Below, one piece after another: positions 33,193 through 44,780 of a DNA stretch of 64,000 bases; position 1 is the stretch's first letter, and each line of letters begins with the position of its first letter. The stretch covers positions 62,001-126,000 of the forward strand of contig BDSI01000125.1 in the NCBI GenBank assembly GCA_003117195.1, given 5' to 3'. The translations under genes were made by a program, and so were the position numbers. This DNA is from Eudorina sp. 2006-703-Eu-15 (taxonomy: Eukaryota; Chlorophyta; Chlorophyceae; Chlamydomonadales; Volvocaceae). The notes under the pieces are model-generated. The model did not search any database. It was not told the DNA's origin and saw only the letters and a program-made list of their open reading frames with translations.

Positions 33193-36190
33193 ATGGGTTG
33201 GGAGCTGGGTTGGCAACTGGAGGGCATCCCTTTACCCGCCGAGGAGTCTGGAAAGGAGGTCCCCAGCGTGCTCAAAGCGGAAGAGGAGATAGCAAAGTTT
33301 ACGGTGCGGACAGCGAGGCAGTCCTCATCCTTGGACCTGCCTTAGCAAGCATCTCTGTCTGTACAGGTCGATGAACATCTAAGCGACGTAGAGCGTACCG
33401 TACTTTATCTTAATGGAGGACAACTTATTCAGCAACGTCATGCAATTGCCAAGTGAGTCCCGCGGACTGCCCGACACTGCCCCGAGTTACATGCCGATTT
33501 AGTCTCCTGGCCCCTTGCAGCTTGCCCGCCGTCCTTAAAGGACGAGGACGACCAGCATTCGATGCCATTTCTCAGCCACTCAAAGCGGCTCTCAACAGAT
33601 TGGATTCGGAGGCTCAGGTAGGCGCGGGTCGTTGACATGGCCTCGGGCTCGGCGACCGGATGCCGCCAAACTGCCGCCGACACGCTACCGGACTTGTCGC
33701 TTACGCCGCAGATTGCCACAGCAGAGGCGTTCGCAACGATAGCCCGTGAGCGGTTGCTATCCCCAGTGGACCTCCAGGTCTGCATCCTCCCGACAGTCAC
33801 TCGGAACATCAACCGGGAAAAGTCAGAAGAGGTATGTCGCAGCCTGTCATGTTGGCGGGTGTCCATCCCCGCACCGCCGGCGTCCCGCCCGCAGGCGGTA
33901 GAGCAACCGAGTGGCGGGTAAGGGGTCGAGTCCGTTTCTGGCTGCAGGAGACGGACGCATGGCTCAATACCCTGTTCGAACTCATTCCGCTGCTGGACAA
34001 GGAAGTGCTCAAAACGGAGGTGCTTTCCCTGGCGCTGTCAAAAGGGGACGTCGAGGGCGTGGTCGGGTCACGCACCATCTGCGTCCGTATCCTCGGGGCG
34101 CTGGCGCCGCGCCTGGTGGGTGCCGGCCCGCGGGTTGGGTTTCCGTGGGTGGTATTTCCAGGGCCACGGTGTCCACGGCCGGGTTGGTGGGCAAGTCAGC
34201 AGGTCAGGGTGCTGGGTCGGCATGCGATGCGGGCGTACGGCTCGGCGCTGCTGGGCATATGACCGCTGGCTGGCGCCTGATCGGGGGGGTGGGGTGGGGG
34301 TGGTAGAGGTCGGGAAGATGGACCGCCCATGTGAGCGCACGGCGCCAGTGCTGCGCGTGTTGGGGCGGCCTGACACGGACCGGCCCTGCTGGTGCCGACA
34401 GCGCCCGGGTCACCCGCGCAGTCCGCGTCCTGACCAGCTCGATGTGGTTGACGGGTTCGAGCACTGGGCCATCAGCTGACTGGCGAGAGGGGATTCCCGC
34501 GCATCCATTCAGCAACCAATTGCCCTCCGCATACACACGGACCTGGGCTCGGGCGGGCGGGTTCCTTTTCTTGACACACGGACTGCCATTGCCGCGGGTG
34601 CCTTGATCCCCATCACCGCCCCGGCACCGCCGCCGCCACCTTGCTCACTTGGATCGCGCTTGTACCCCCGGCGCGCTGCCCACAGACCTGGGAGGAGATT
34701 GAGCGGTCGTTCTTTAAGAAGGCGCTCAGCATGTGCCAGGACGTGGACCACCACATCCGCATCGCCTCGTGCGGGCAGCTCTCTAGCATAGCGCGGATCG
34801 CCGGCAGGGACGTGGTCGCCAAGACCATCCTGCCGGAGCTGTTTGAGCTGCTGAACGACGAGGAGATACAGGTGGGGGAGCAGGGAGGTAGGGTATAGGG
34901 AATTGGTAGACAGGTGGGGAGGGAGGGTATAGGGAATTGGTGGGCACATTCAAACTGCGCTGCTGCCAGAGGAGGGTGGGAGGGAAGGAAGACGACGGCA
35001 CGGGGCAGGAGGGGAAGGTGGGCGGATGGGAGCCGCGGGCCCGCCCAGGCGGGGTACGTGTCGGGGTGGCCAGGGCCCCGCGAATGTGGGAGCTGCCGCT
35101 GAGGGACCATGGCGTTGCCACTGGAGAGCTGGGTTGGGGGCTGGGCAGCCGGCTTGGCAAGGTTGCCCAGGGGCGGTCGGAAGCAGCAGGGACGCCCACC
35201 GGATGGGCCTGCCTGGCAGAACCGTGGCCCACGTGGGATGGGCGCGCGGGCGCGCCTGGCCTTCAGGTGGCGCCCACCACCCCAGGGGTGGTGGGCGCCC
35301 AGTTCCGTGCAACGCCTTGTGGGGGCAGCCCCGGGGGCGGCTGATTGTAATCAAATGGCGACAATCGCAGGAGGGGTCGGGTGTCTGGGTAGCTCTGCTC
35401 GAGGTGTGAACCTCGAAGGGGGTCCAGCGTGTGGCCAGCTGGCATCCTTGCGGTGGCTGGGGACTGGGGCATACCGTTGCAGGCCGCAGGCGCGCGCGCG
35501 CGCCCCTGGGCCCTGGGTTGGCCGTGCCCCTGGGCCCTCCCGTGCACGCACCGGCAGCAATGGGGGCCGGTTCGGTTTGCTCGCGAAACACCCCGGCCCG
35601 CACGTGCCCCCCACGCCCTGCCGGCCCCCATCCTCAGGCGCGCGTGGCGTCCCTGACCACCCTCACGACGGTGCTGGACCTGGTCCCCCCGGAGGTCCGC
35701 AAGGGGCAGGTGATGCCCATCCTGCGGAACCACATGCAGCCGCTGGAGCTGGACATCGCCATGCAGCGCTGCCTGGCCCGCATGTTTGGACAGCTGGTGA
35801 CAGTGGTGGGTGGCGCTGGAGGGGTGGGGCAGTGACCGGGGTGCGTCGGTTGCCAGGAACAGGGGCCGCTGCAGCGCGGCTTCTCAGACCCTGTGCGCGG
35901 GCCTTCGGGCTTGGGGCAACCTGGGTAACGAATTCCCGCAGCCGGCGGAAGTGAGGAAGGGCTACGCGGGCACAGGCGGCTTATGGAGGCGCTCAGCAGC
36001 TGAAGAGGGGGGTGCGGCGGGAGTGCGATGTCATGGAGGGATAGCACCCGTCGTGCCTGCTGTCCATGGGGGACCCTTATCTCTCCGCCTTGCGTTTTGG
36101 GTGGGGGCGCGGGGAGGAGTTGCTGCGGGGGAGGGGGTCCACCGCCCGGAGAGTCCTGAGATGCGGGCGGACCTAGCCTGACACTAGCCC

Positions 36191-36222
<32 letters not shown>

Positions 36223-39200
36223 GATCAATCTAATTGTTTTTTATGATCCGGCTGGATGCTTTACTGTTGCCACTTCAGTCATCTCATTGTAAGTCTAAAT
36301 AAAATTTCCATTGGCAGCACCAGCAGCAGCACCAGCAGCAACTGCCCGGCAATCAGCGATCAGCGGCTGCCTCAACGTGTGCACGCCTGCGGCTGTCGCT
36401 CTCCCCTGTCCCCCTCCCCGGACCCCTCCCCCTCCCCGGACCCCAGATCAAGGTGGACTTCGAGCACGACGACGCGGTGCTGTTCTTCTCCTGCTTCAAG
36501 CACCTCGCCACCAAATCGGACGTGGAGCTGCGGCGGCTCTGCGCTGGTCAGCTGCCCGCGGTCCTGCGCGCCGCGACGGCGCTCTCCGCCACCGCCTTCG
36601 CGCAGCAGTTCCAGGACACGCTCATCAGCCTGGCCACGGACCCGGACGTGGAGGTGCGCAAGACGGTGGCGGGGCAGCTGCACGAGGTGGCGCGTGTGGT
36701 GGGCAAGGACTGCCCGGCGCTGCTCACGAGGCCGCTGTGCCGGCTGCTCCGCGACGAGGTGTTGGCGGTGCCGGCGGCGCTGCTGCCCACGCTGACGCTG
36801 TGCTTGGGGCACTGGCTGATCCGGGACGAGTCGCGGCGGGACGCCGCGATGGGCGAGCTGGCCAAGGCGGTGTTGGAGCTGGAGGCGTCCATGAAGCGGA
36901 ATTGGCGGATGCAGCAGCAGCTGGCGACGGCGTTCCCCATCTTCCCGCAGGCGCGTTGGTGGGGGGAGGGCCGTGGGGGAGGGGGCGTGGTTTGGGGAGG
37001 GGTATCGCAATTTTGTGGAGGTGCGGCGGTTGGCGGGGAAGGGTTTGGTGGACATGGGTGCGGTGCATGGGTGTGGCCGGCAGGGGGGGAGGTGCGGAGC
37101 TCGACACGAAACCGCCGGGTTGGGTGAGCACGGGCTGAGGGGTAGGGTACGGACAGTTGGGCGTGGCCACGGCACTTGGATATTGGAAACGCCAGGAAAC
37201 GTCAGCGAACGCGTTGGTGGGTGGGTGGGCATTGCCGAGCGAGACAGCGGGTGAGGAGCCTTGGTGCGCGACACCGACCGACTGCGCCTGGGAGGTGCGC
37301 CAAGGAGTGGAGTGCCGTTGCTCCGGTACCGAACAGCCAGCAAAGACAGCGCCCACAGGGTGGGCGTAGGTACACATGTGGGTTGGGCACGCTGGGTTCA
37401 AACGCACATGTCAGTGCTGCGGGCGGTTAGCACGGCAGCGCGTCCAGCCGGACCGACCGGACACGCAGCATTGGGGGCATGGGGGGGGGGGCCACGCACG
37501 AGGGAGGCGGCGCTGACCGGACAAACCGCGCCGCGCGGTTCCCCGCGCTGTCCCACCGGTGTCGGAAGCGACCCCGCGTGAGCCAGGCACAGCGATCGCG
37601 AAGGCTCAGTCGTGGCGGACGCAGCCTACCGAGACGCAGCCTCCCGGGGGTTTCCTCGATCTGCTTACCTTTAACCGGGGAGGAGTGCGTCGTTGTTGAG
37701 GAGTGCACCGCTGATGGCACTGGGGGGGAGCGCACCCGGCAGGCGAACGGGCAGGCGGGCTCACCATGTGCGGTGGAGGGCACCTCATGTCCTAATCCCT
37801 TCATGGACGCCTGTGGCGGGGCGGACGCGCGGGGGCTCACCTGACGGCACCCGCACTCGGCGCCGCCTGCTGGTGCCTCCGCAGGTGTTCTCCAGCGACC
37901 AGGTGTACGAGCACTTCCTGCCCATCGCGTGGCGCTACCTGACGGACACGGCGGCGGCGGTGCGGCCCGTGGCGGCGGAGGGACTGGTCTGCTTCCTGCG
38001 CTACAACAGGTGCGCTTAGGGGTGCAACAGGTGTGTGTGTGTGTATGTGTGAGTGCAGCGAAGAAACCCAGCCGACCCCTAACCCGATTGCGTCTGTGTG
38101 ACCCAGCCTGGGTACAGCCATCTGAGCTTGGTGGCGAGGGGACTGGCGTGCGGGTGGTTGGAGCCCGGTTGTGGGCTTTGATGGTCCGGTACCAAATAGA
38201 AGCCCCCGCTTTGGGGAAGACGCGGGCGTGGCGGCACGCGGTTCGGGGTAAGGCGGCGGTAGGCCCCAGGTGAGGATGCGGTGTGCGGGCTTCGGGGTTG
38301 GGTCGGTGGGGCAGGGGTTTGAACTTGCGTCTGGCGGGCTGTGGTCACAGCGCTAGAGAGCAGGGCACATGAGGTGGCCAGCGGGCAAGCACAACACGCC
38401 ATGGTGCAAGATCCGGTTTGTTGCCCAGTTTTCCTTAGCGTAATCACACGCGGGCCTGTGACCGCACAAAACTTGTAAGATTGCAACACGCACGTGGCCA
38501 TGTGCACGCACACCCTCGCAGGCGGGAAAAGCAGCGGTCAGAGATCATGCTCCGCATCATCCGGGAGTTCTGCCGGGGGCGCTCCTTCTCCAGCCGCATC
38601 ACCTTCGTGGACATCGCGAGCCACCTGCTGCGGCGCTTCTCAGCGCGCTTCGTCAAGGAGTACATCTTCGACCTCATCCTGGAGCTGCTGTACGACCCCG
38701 TGCCCAACGTGCGGCTGGCGGCCACCTCGCTGCTGCCCGCGCTCAAGACGTGCATCAAGCTGCCCGAGGACGTGGACTTGCTGGAGCGGCTCAACAGCGG
38801 CATGTCCAACATCATGACAGACAACGACCGGGACGTGTCGCAGGTGTGCGCGGGGCCGCACTGCTGGGCAGTCAGTTGCGTTCGGGGTGCAGTGCTGCAG
38901 TCGTCCCCGCCTCGTGTAGCGATTCCATGCAGCTGTCGAAGCAAATCGAATCTGCGTCTGAGGTATGGGGGGTCTTGCGGACCCCGCTCACACTCGCCTC
39001 GCGGCTGTGCGACTCCGGGGCTGGGCCCTCCCCGCAGAACGCGCGCGCGACCAACGAGACGTTCAAGAAGACGCCCATGAGGATGGGGGGCGCGGGGGGC
39101 GGCATGCTGGACATGAACGGCAACATGGGCTCGCTGTCTTCGTCCGGCATGTCGTACGGCCTCAACTCCCCGGCCGCGTCCTCGGAGGGCGATGAGCGCC

Positions 39201-40597
39201 GCAAGGAGGAGGAGGAGGCGGACTTCACCTTCGCGCAGGACGACATGAAGGAGTGAGTGCTGCGGCTCGCGCCGCGTCACACACCCCCGCCCTCTGGCAG
39301 CAGCGCAGCTTCACACTGTCTGCCAGGAACCTGTAGCCCCCGCCCTCCGCCAGCGCACGTGGGGGGCTTAAGAGCGCAGAGGCCCGCAGCGGGGACGCCC
39401 CCCGGACAGGGACGTACCCTGCAGTCGCAGGGGCTGAGAGGCCCCTGGTGGGGTCCGCGGGCTTGTGGGTCCTCCCGGGCGATGGACGACTACCTGGGTA
39501 TGCCGGCATGCGCGCGTGGAGGGGCTCGGACCCGGGAGCGGCCATGGGCCACCTCAGCAGCATGGGGGTTGGGGGGAGACCCGGCATGCATCCGGCGAGA
39601 GCCCTGGCGCCCCCTCCCCTCCAATTTCCTATAGCCTCCCCTCCCCACCGCGACCTGCTAGGGGGATGCTGTTGCCCGCGCGCGGGCAGTGAGCTGCTGT
39701 GGCAGCAGCGGCGCGGGGTTGGGGTTCATACATCCACACAAGCGGCGCGCCGATGACCACCGTTTGCTTCGCGGCCCCCGCTCTCCCCTTCACCCAAGAC
39801 CTTCGTTGCCGTATCAAGCTGGATTCCCCGAAACAGAGACCTTCATTGCCAATCAAGACAGCGAACCCGCCAGACAGCGAAGCTCCTCCCCTCCCGCCCT
39901 CCCTCCCTGCCGCTGCCTCCGCAGGATCAAGGGGGAGATCCTTCAGGTGGGCCCTATAAAGGGCAACAAGGGGCTGTCCCCGCTCGGCAAGAACTCGGTG
40001 CAGCGGCGGCCGGGGGGGCTGACCCCCGTGGGCGGGTACGACCGCAACTCGGGCTCCAGTCTGGCCAACCGCCAGGGCTACCCCCGCCGCCCGGGGGCGG
40101 GCAACAGCGAGGACGGCACCGGCCGCGCCGCCGGCGTGAGCCCGCTGGGCGCCGTCCGCGCGCCCGTGGCTGGCACGGGCGTGGCGGGTCCCGGCAGCCG
40201 CATCACATCCGCCGCTAGCACCGGTAGCGCCGCCGGCAAGGGCTACGGCATGGGGGGCCCCTCGCTCGGGGGCCCCGTCAAGGCAGGTCCCACCATGTCC
40301 CGAATATCCACCATGCCCGCCACGTTATCGAAACCCAACTCCCCGCTGCTCAGCGGCAACACCTCCCCGCCGGGGTCCAGCGGGGCGGGCTCGGGGGGCT
40401 CGCAGAACCTGCGGTTGCCGGCCATCACGACAAGGTCGTCGCCGTCGGCGTCGCCGACGAGCGGCATGTCCAAGCCCGGCAGCGGCGGCGGCGTGGGCGG
40501 CACGGGGCGGTTGAGCGGCGCGGGGCCGGGCATGATCTCCGCGGGTAAGGCGCCGCTGACGGCGTCGCCGGGCGTTGCGCGGAAACCGACGAGATGA
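33193..40597 (+). CDS. HEAT-repeat PP4 regulatory subunit 1-like protein
   Basis: Probably a scaffold/regulatory subunit of protein phosphatase 4 (PPP4R1 family; a related PP2A-A-type HEAT scaffold is the alternative). Twelve exons (33193-33303, 33367-33452, 33521-33617, 33712-33831, 33948-34115, 34686-34871, 35638-35805, 36447-36950, 37885-38009, 38522-38843, 39038-39252, 39925-40597) join in phase to 924 residues. HEAT-type helices include AFATIARERLLSPVDLQVCI, HHIRIASCGQLSSIARIAGR with LPELFELLNDEEIQ, MPILRNHMQPLELDIAMQRC, ELRRLCAGQLPAVLRAAT, DVEVRKTVAGQLHEVARVVG, VFSSDQVYEHFLPIAWRYL and FVDIASHLLRRFSARFVKEY. After an acidic patch (ERRKEEEEADFTFAQDDMKE) the last exon codes a Gly/Ser/Pro-rich, probably disordered tail. 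The intron after 36950 appears to start GCGCGT (a GC donor), the only phase-consistent join to VFSSDQ. It is head-to-head with the Dug fusion gene. Confidence 0.8.
34888..34990 (+). repeat. Intron-borne shared block, copies 2 and 3
   Basis: Two direct copies of TATAGGGAATTGG are followed by CAAACTGCGCTGCTGCCAGA. The second element recurs inverted at about 39291-39318 (TCTGGCAGCAGCGCAGCTT), and the first inverted at 39621-39634. All copies here are in introns of the PP4R1-like gene; another is at 1171-1200. Confidence 0.55.
35269..35299. repeat. 31-base palindrome in a PP4R1-like intron
   Basis: A 15-base arm, GGCGCCCACCACCCC, and its exact reverse complement are separated by a single A. It would form a very stable stem in DNA or in the pre-mRNA of the 766-base intron between exons 6 and 7. 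Confidence 0.85.
36190..36222. repeat. (CAG)n microsatellite in intron
   Basis: About ten AGC/CAG units, with one TAG interruption, lie in the intron before the 36447 exon of the PP4R1-like gene. Another short CAG run follows near 36318. Confidence 0.85.
39291..39634 (-). repeat. Intron-borne shared block, inverted copies
   Basis: The intron between 39252 and 39925 carries, in inverted orientation, the two words found at 34888-34990: the CTGCGCTGCTGCCAGA element near 39291-39318 and the TATAGGAAATTGG element at 39621-39634. It could be one degraded copy of the same dispersed repeat with internal insertion. Confidence 0.5.
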
Positions 40598-42746
40598 CTC
40601 CCACAGGTCCCGCCGGCCGTTGCCAGCATCCTGGCACAAGGGGGCAAGCGGGCGAAGCGCTGAGAGCCCCGCGGCCGGCGGCGACGAGGGGGCTGTGGGG
40701 GCCGCGGATAGCCGTGACGGGGTGAGGGGGGATGCGGGAGGGGGGGGAGGAGAGAAGGGCGTGTATCTGCAGACCGTTGGAAAGATGTCACGTGACGGTG
40801 CCATGCATGGATGAAGGGCGACATTGTGTGAATTCGTGTGCGCACCCCCTCCCTGCAGACTGCGTAGCGGCCGTGTTTCGGCGGGTTGGGGCTGACATTG
40901 GGAAGCGTGATGCCGTACATCACCCGTACGTTTGCCGGTAGGGCGGGTCCGAGGTTCGAGGGGGGTTTGGCCGGCGCTGAGGGGCATGCGCCGGGCGAGC
41001 CCCAGGCGGTAAGGGACCACGCTTACGGTGTTGCTATTTGGGAATTTGGGCCGTCGGCCGTGTTAACGCGACCAAAAGGACAAAGATGGGCGAGTTTGTT
41101 GTCTGGGGGTCTGTTCCGTTCCGGGGGATTTGTTGCTGATGGGTGCGGAGGCCATTGAGCTGCATCGTCAGGCTGATGCAGCAAGCACCCGCGCCACCGT
41201 CAGTGCGTCAGCGCCAGCGCCGCTGTCTCTTGACTGAATTCATCCTTGCCTCTTCTCCCCTCTGCTCTCCCTGTGCGGAAATTGCGTGCGCGGTCGCACA
41301 CCGCGGCATACCGGTTCACGAGAAGGCCCTTCCATGACACTTGCACCGGGTCAGGACACTGAGATGACCGCTGGCGGGGGGAGGAAGAGGGCACGCGAGC
41401 TGGGTGGGACAGGCCGAAAGGCAGGGTCGGGTCAGGTGGGGTCGGGTCAGGTCAGGTCGCGTCGCGTCGCGTCCTACTGGGGTAGGTTGGGCGCGGGTGC
41501 CGACGGTCGACCGATTGATGCGCCCGCCTCCGCGTCTTCCCACCCAGCGGCCGGTTGCCTAGCGCGTTAATCACGTTCGGGCTCACAGACGGTTGGTTCA
41601 TTATGTTACTTAAAGTGGAAGGAGGGCAGGGGAGCAGGACTGCATGCTCAGCATGGCACGGTATGTGAGTGAGAGGTGACACAACGACGGTCGTTGGTGG
41701 TTGGGAGTTGGTACGGGATGGAGGATCCCATGACCCATCTCGTCCGGGGTGCGCTTGACACCATGCGCTGTCAGCCCAGGGTTATGTTACACCGTTACGG
41801 GGACTGCGTTGCTGGGGGACGTCCAGGGCCCCGTGGGGTAGGGTAAGGGACGGGGCTCGGGCGGGGGGAACCTGATTCAAGTCCAGTTGTATAGGGGCAT
41901 GGTGGTGGTGCATTCGCCGCGCACGTTGTGCCCTGTTCCCGACAAGCAAGGCATCCTGGGGCGTTTGGCGTGCCGCGCGTCTGAAGGCGCCGCGGCTGTC
42001 CGCCGACGGCTTGAGCTGTGAGCTCCCCGGCGACAGACAGATGGACCGAAAAACCTTTGAGTGGATGACGATTGTTGGACGCAGGGGCCGTGCCAGGTTT
42101 TCTCTGATTGGGTTGAAAGATTACCCTGCATGACGCAGCGCTGCAGACGTGGGTGCTGTTGGGGACTGGTTCGGCTTGCAATGATCAGGTTCGTTCTTGG
42201 CTTTCGTTTTACCAGTCTTCCCTCTTGCCGTACCGTGTTATTTTCTTGTGTTTGGTCTAAGTGCGGATGACACAGGAAGGGGGGGCCCTGTTGCAGGTCT
42301 GGGGGGTTGTGTGGGCGCCTAGGGGCCTCGTGATTCGTTTGAGAAGACCGGCCGGACGCGGCAGGTGGCTCCGCGGGGAACCCTATCGTGGCGCAAGTGT
42401 GCCGTCCGCAGCAAGCGCAGCCAATGTCGTGACTACCACGCGACATGCGCGTAACCCTGCAGCTTACTGTGTACGATAACGATGCTGGACCCAGGGCGCC
42501 GGGCCGAAGCCTTGGGTCACACACGAGGCATGTTCTCATTACAGCAAGATGAATGCAATCCTTTCCATTCGCCGGAACATTGGCATAACAAATTCTACGG
42601 TCCCGGGCATCCCCACGCATACGCAATGTACGGTATACTCGGTGCATTAGTCAGTTAAGCTGGAAGTGCAGGTCCATAATGTGACACCAGGAATCTAATT
42701 GAATTTCTTGTCACGTAACGACACTCAACCTGGTATCCGTGGAGCC
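40598..42746. other. Intergenic region between PP4R1-like and RNase M5-like genes
   Basis: It starts as the 3' untranslated region of the PP4R1-like gene and ends as the promoter region of the RNase M5-like gene. No convincing coding exon is visible on either strand. A GGGTCAGGTGGGGTCGGGTC microsatellite grading into GTCGC units occupies 41424-41473. I found no clear TGTAA after the PP4R1-like stop. Confidence 0.55.
41424..41473 (+). repeat. GGGTC/GGTCA/GTCGC microsatellite
   Basis: Tandem pentamers change along the array from GGGTC and AGGTC to GTCGC. It is the reverse complement type of the (CCCGA)n array at 31721, so related simple sequence. Confidence 0.8.
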
Positions 42747-44780
42747 ATGCGCTCGGCGGCTGACCGGTGTGCGATGCATTGCAATCCTCAGCAATCTTGG
42801 AGATGGACATATTGCCCAAATAAACGTCAAGTAATTCAGCAAGGTTTACAACATGCATGTGCATCAAGCCGCCAAGACAACGTGGATATCAGGGCTACGT
42901 CCCACGGAGTGGACAGGAAGCCACTCGAGAACGTCAGAACCAAATTTGAGTCAAATTCATTGAGACCTAAGCGGTCTGACCCATCTTCACGGGACCTAAG
43001 CAGCCGACCGAGCCCTCGAGCGGACAGCCGTGCTTCCCCCCGCGTTAATACAGCAAGTACGTTTGTTACCTAACCAAACGTATCACTTCCGGATGCGACA
43101 TCCTCGCTCTCTGCTAAATGCAGGTGTCCGGAAAAGGATCGTGCAACCGCCAGATAACGATCAACTGCCGGGACTAGCCGCGCTGATCATCGTCGAGGGC
43201 TTCAATGATTGTGTCGCAGTTCACAAAGCCGTCCGTTCGCCGGTAATAGATCACCTCTGCTCCTGTGCGTAGCGCATAAGCAGCCCACGTGCGACACCTA
43301 GTCGCGATCATCCATGTCCTTGTGGCACTCGCATACCCCAGGTCTACGTGCTGGGTGGCGGATACGCACTTGCTGAGGAGATGAGACCGGAGCTGCAATA
43401 CATTGCTTCACTCTCTGCATCAGGGCAGCTGCCGTACAACATCGTCGTCTTCACCGATCCCGACTGGCAGGGCCGCATGTTCCGAACTTACCTGGACGAT
43501 CAGCTGCGGCAGCCAACCGCCTCCGCGCCGGGACCAGCCCAGGACAGGAAGCCCCAATCTGCGCGTCCACAGCCATTAGGCGAGGGGAGCAGTGCGGCAG
43601 GGTCTAAGAACTTGGTTATCCGGCACGCCTTCCTGCGCGTTGAGGAGGGGACAAGCGGAGAGGCAAGCAGGTAGGCACAGGCGAAGACGCGGGCGGAGAA
43701 AACACACGCACGTTTTGGGCAGCACCAGCCTGGCTTGTTGCAAGGCATGGCCGTGGCTTGTTGATGCGGAACGGACAGTCCGGTTCGCATTGCGGGTCCG
43801 CCAGTGGCTGCTCTCAGCGGCCTACGGGTCCGCCGGCGGTTGCTGCTCGTGCCCGCTGTCGAGTACGGACACGGGCTTCCTGGCAAGCATCATATCGGGC
43901 TCCACGGTGCCGCCCTAAACCTCCGCAATTTTAGTGAAAAACGTTGCAGTGGAGACCTTGCGGGTCATCGGTGACAGCATTGCATCACGTACGGTGGATC
44001 CTTATACCGCTGAGCCCACGATTCCAGCCTTACTGGCCGACGGACTGTCCCTGACCGAATTTCAGTCGAATTGATCGAGTATGGCCCTTGTACGCCGGCA
44101 ATGCAAACCAGGTACCACGAAGCAGGGAACGTGGGCGTGGAGCACGCCTCCCCGGATACCATCCGCCGCTGTCTGGTGCGCGCACGTCCCGGCTTCGGCC
44201 CCGGGCGGACCGAGTTCACCGTCGAGCAGTTGCGGGAGGCCGGGCTGGTGGGGAGCTGGGATGACAAGGGCAAGGTAACGCACCGGGGTAGACCGCCGGC
44301 ACCCGTTGCATCTATGCAAACTACTCATGTCTGCCGTCCGAGACCGGCGCAGTCATGGTCACCAGCCTGACCGCTGCAGTTTGTGCACTGGACCCTTGAG
44401 CTCTCAGTGTATGCCGTATGTGAATGACTGAACGTTACATCGGACGCCCGTATGTGTAAGAAATCCATTACTCATTTGACGTAATGTAGCTTCTTTGATT
44501 TCCTTCACTGCATTGGAGTAGATTCTCGGGCCGCCTGGCCTTGGACCCGGTTCGGCATTGCCGTGGCGATGGTCCTGCACCGTGTGGGACACCAGTCGAG
44601 CCCTTGTCCGTCCTGGTGATGCAGGTGGCGGGGCCGCAGCTACGGCGGGCGCGCTTCTGCCGGGCGCTGGGCATAGACGAGGTTGGGACCGGCAAGGGGC
44701 TGGTCAATCTGCTCAACCGCTTCTACACGAGGGAGGACTACGAGGCGGCGCTCAAGGTGTCTGTCGCGGTTGAAGCGTAG
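42747..44780 (+). CDS. RNase M5-like Toprim endonuclease
   Basis: RNase M5 is the bacterial endonuclease that matures 5S rRNA; a nuclear algal copy most likely acts in the chloroplast. Five exons (42747-43056, 43124-43242, 43342-43670, 44112-44274, 44625-44780) join in phase to 358 residues. The Toprim core shows the catalytic Glu in LAALIIVEGFNDCVAVHKAV, then VYVLGGG, then the metal-binding DxD in YNIVVFTDPDWQGRMFRTYL, and HAFLRVEEG. The M5-specific part follows: GNVGVEHASPDTIRRCL, FTVEQLREAGLVGSWDDKGK, RRARFCRALGIDEVGTGKGL and NLLNRFYTREDYEAAL, matching the order in Bacillus M5. A Pro/Ser/Gly-rich insert of about 35 residues breaks the Toprim fold before HAFLRV. The first 100 residues are Arg/Ser/Asn-rich, plausible as a transit peptide. 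The start is the first ATG in the frame; a further Met lies nine codons on. Confidence 0.85.

Noticed and set aside
42699..42746. Upstream start for the RNase M5-like protein
   Set aside because: The frame is open there but begins with TTG; the first ATG is at 42747.
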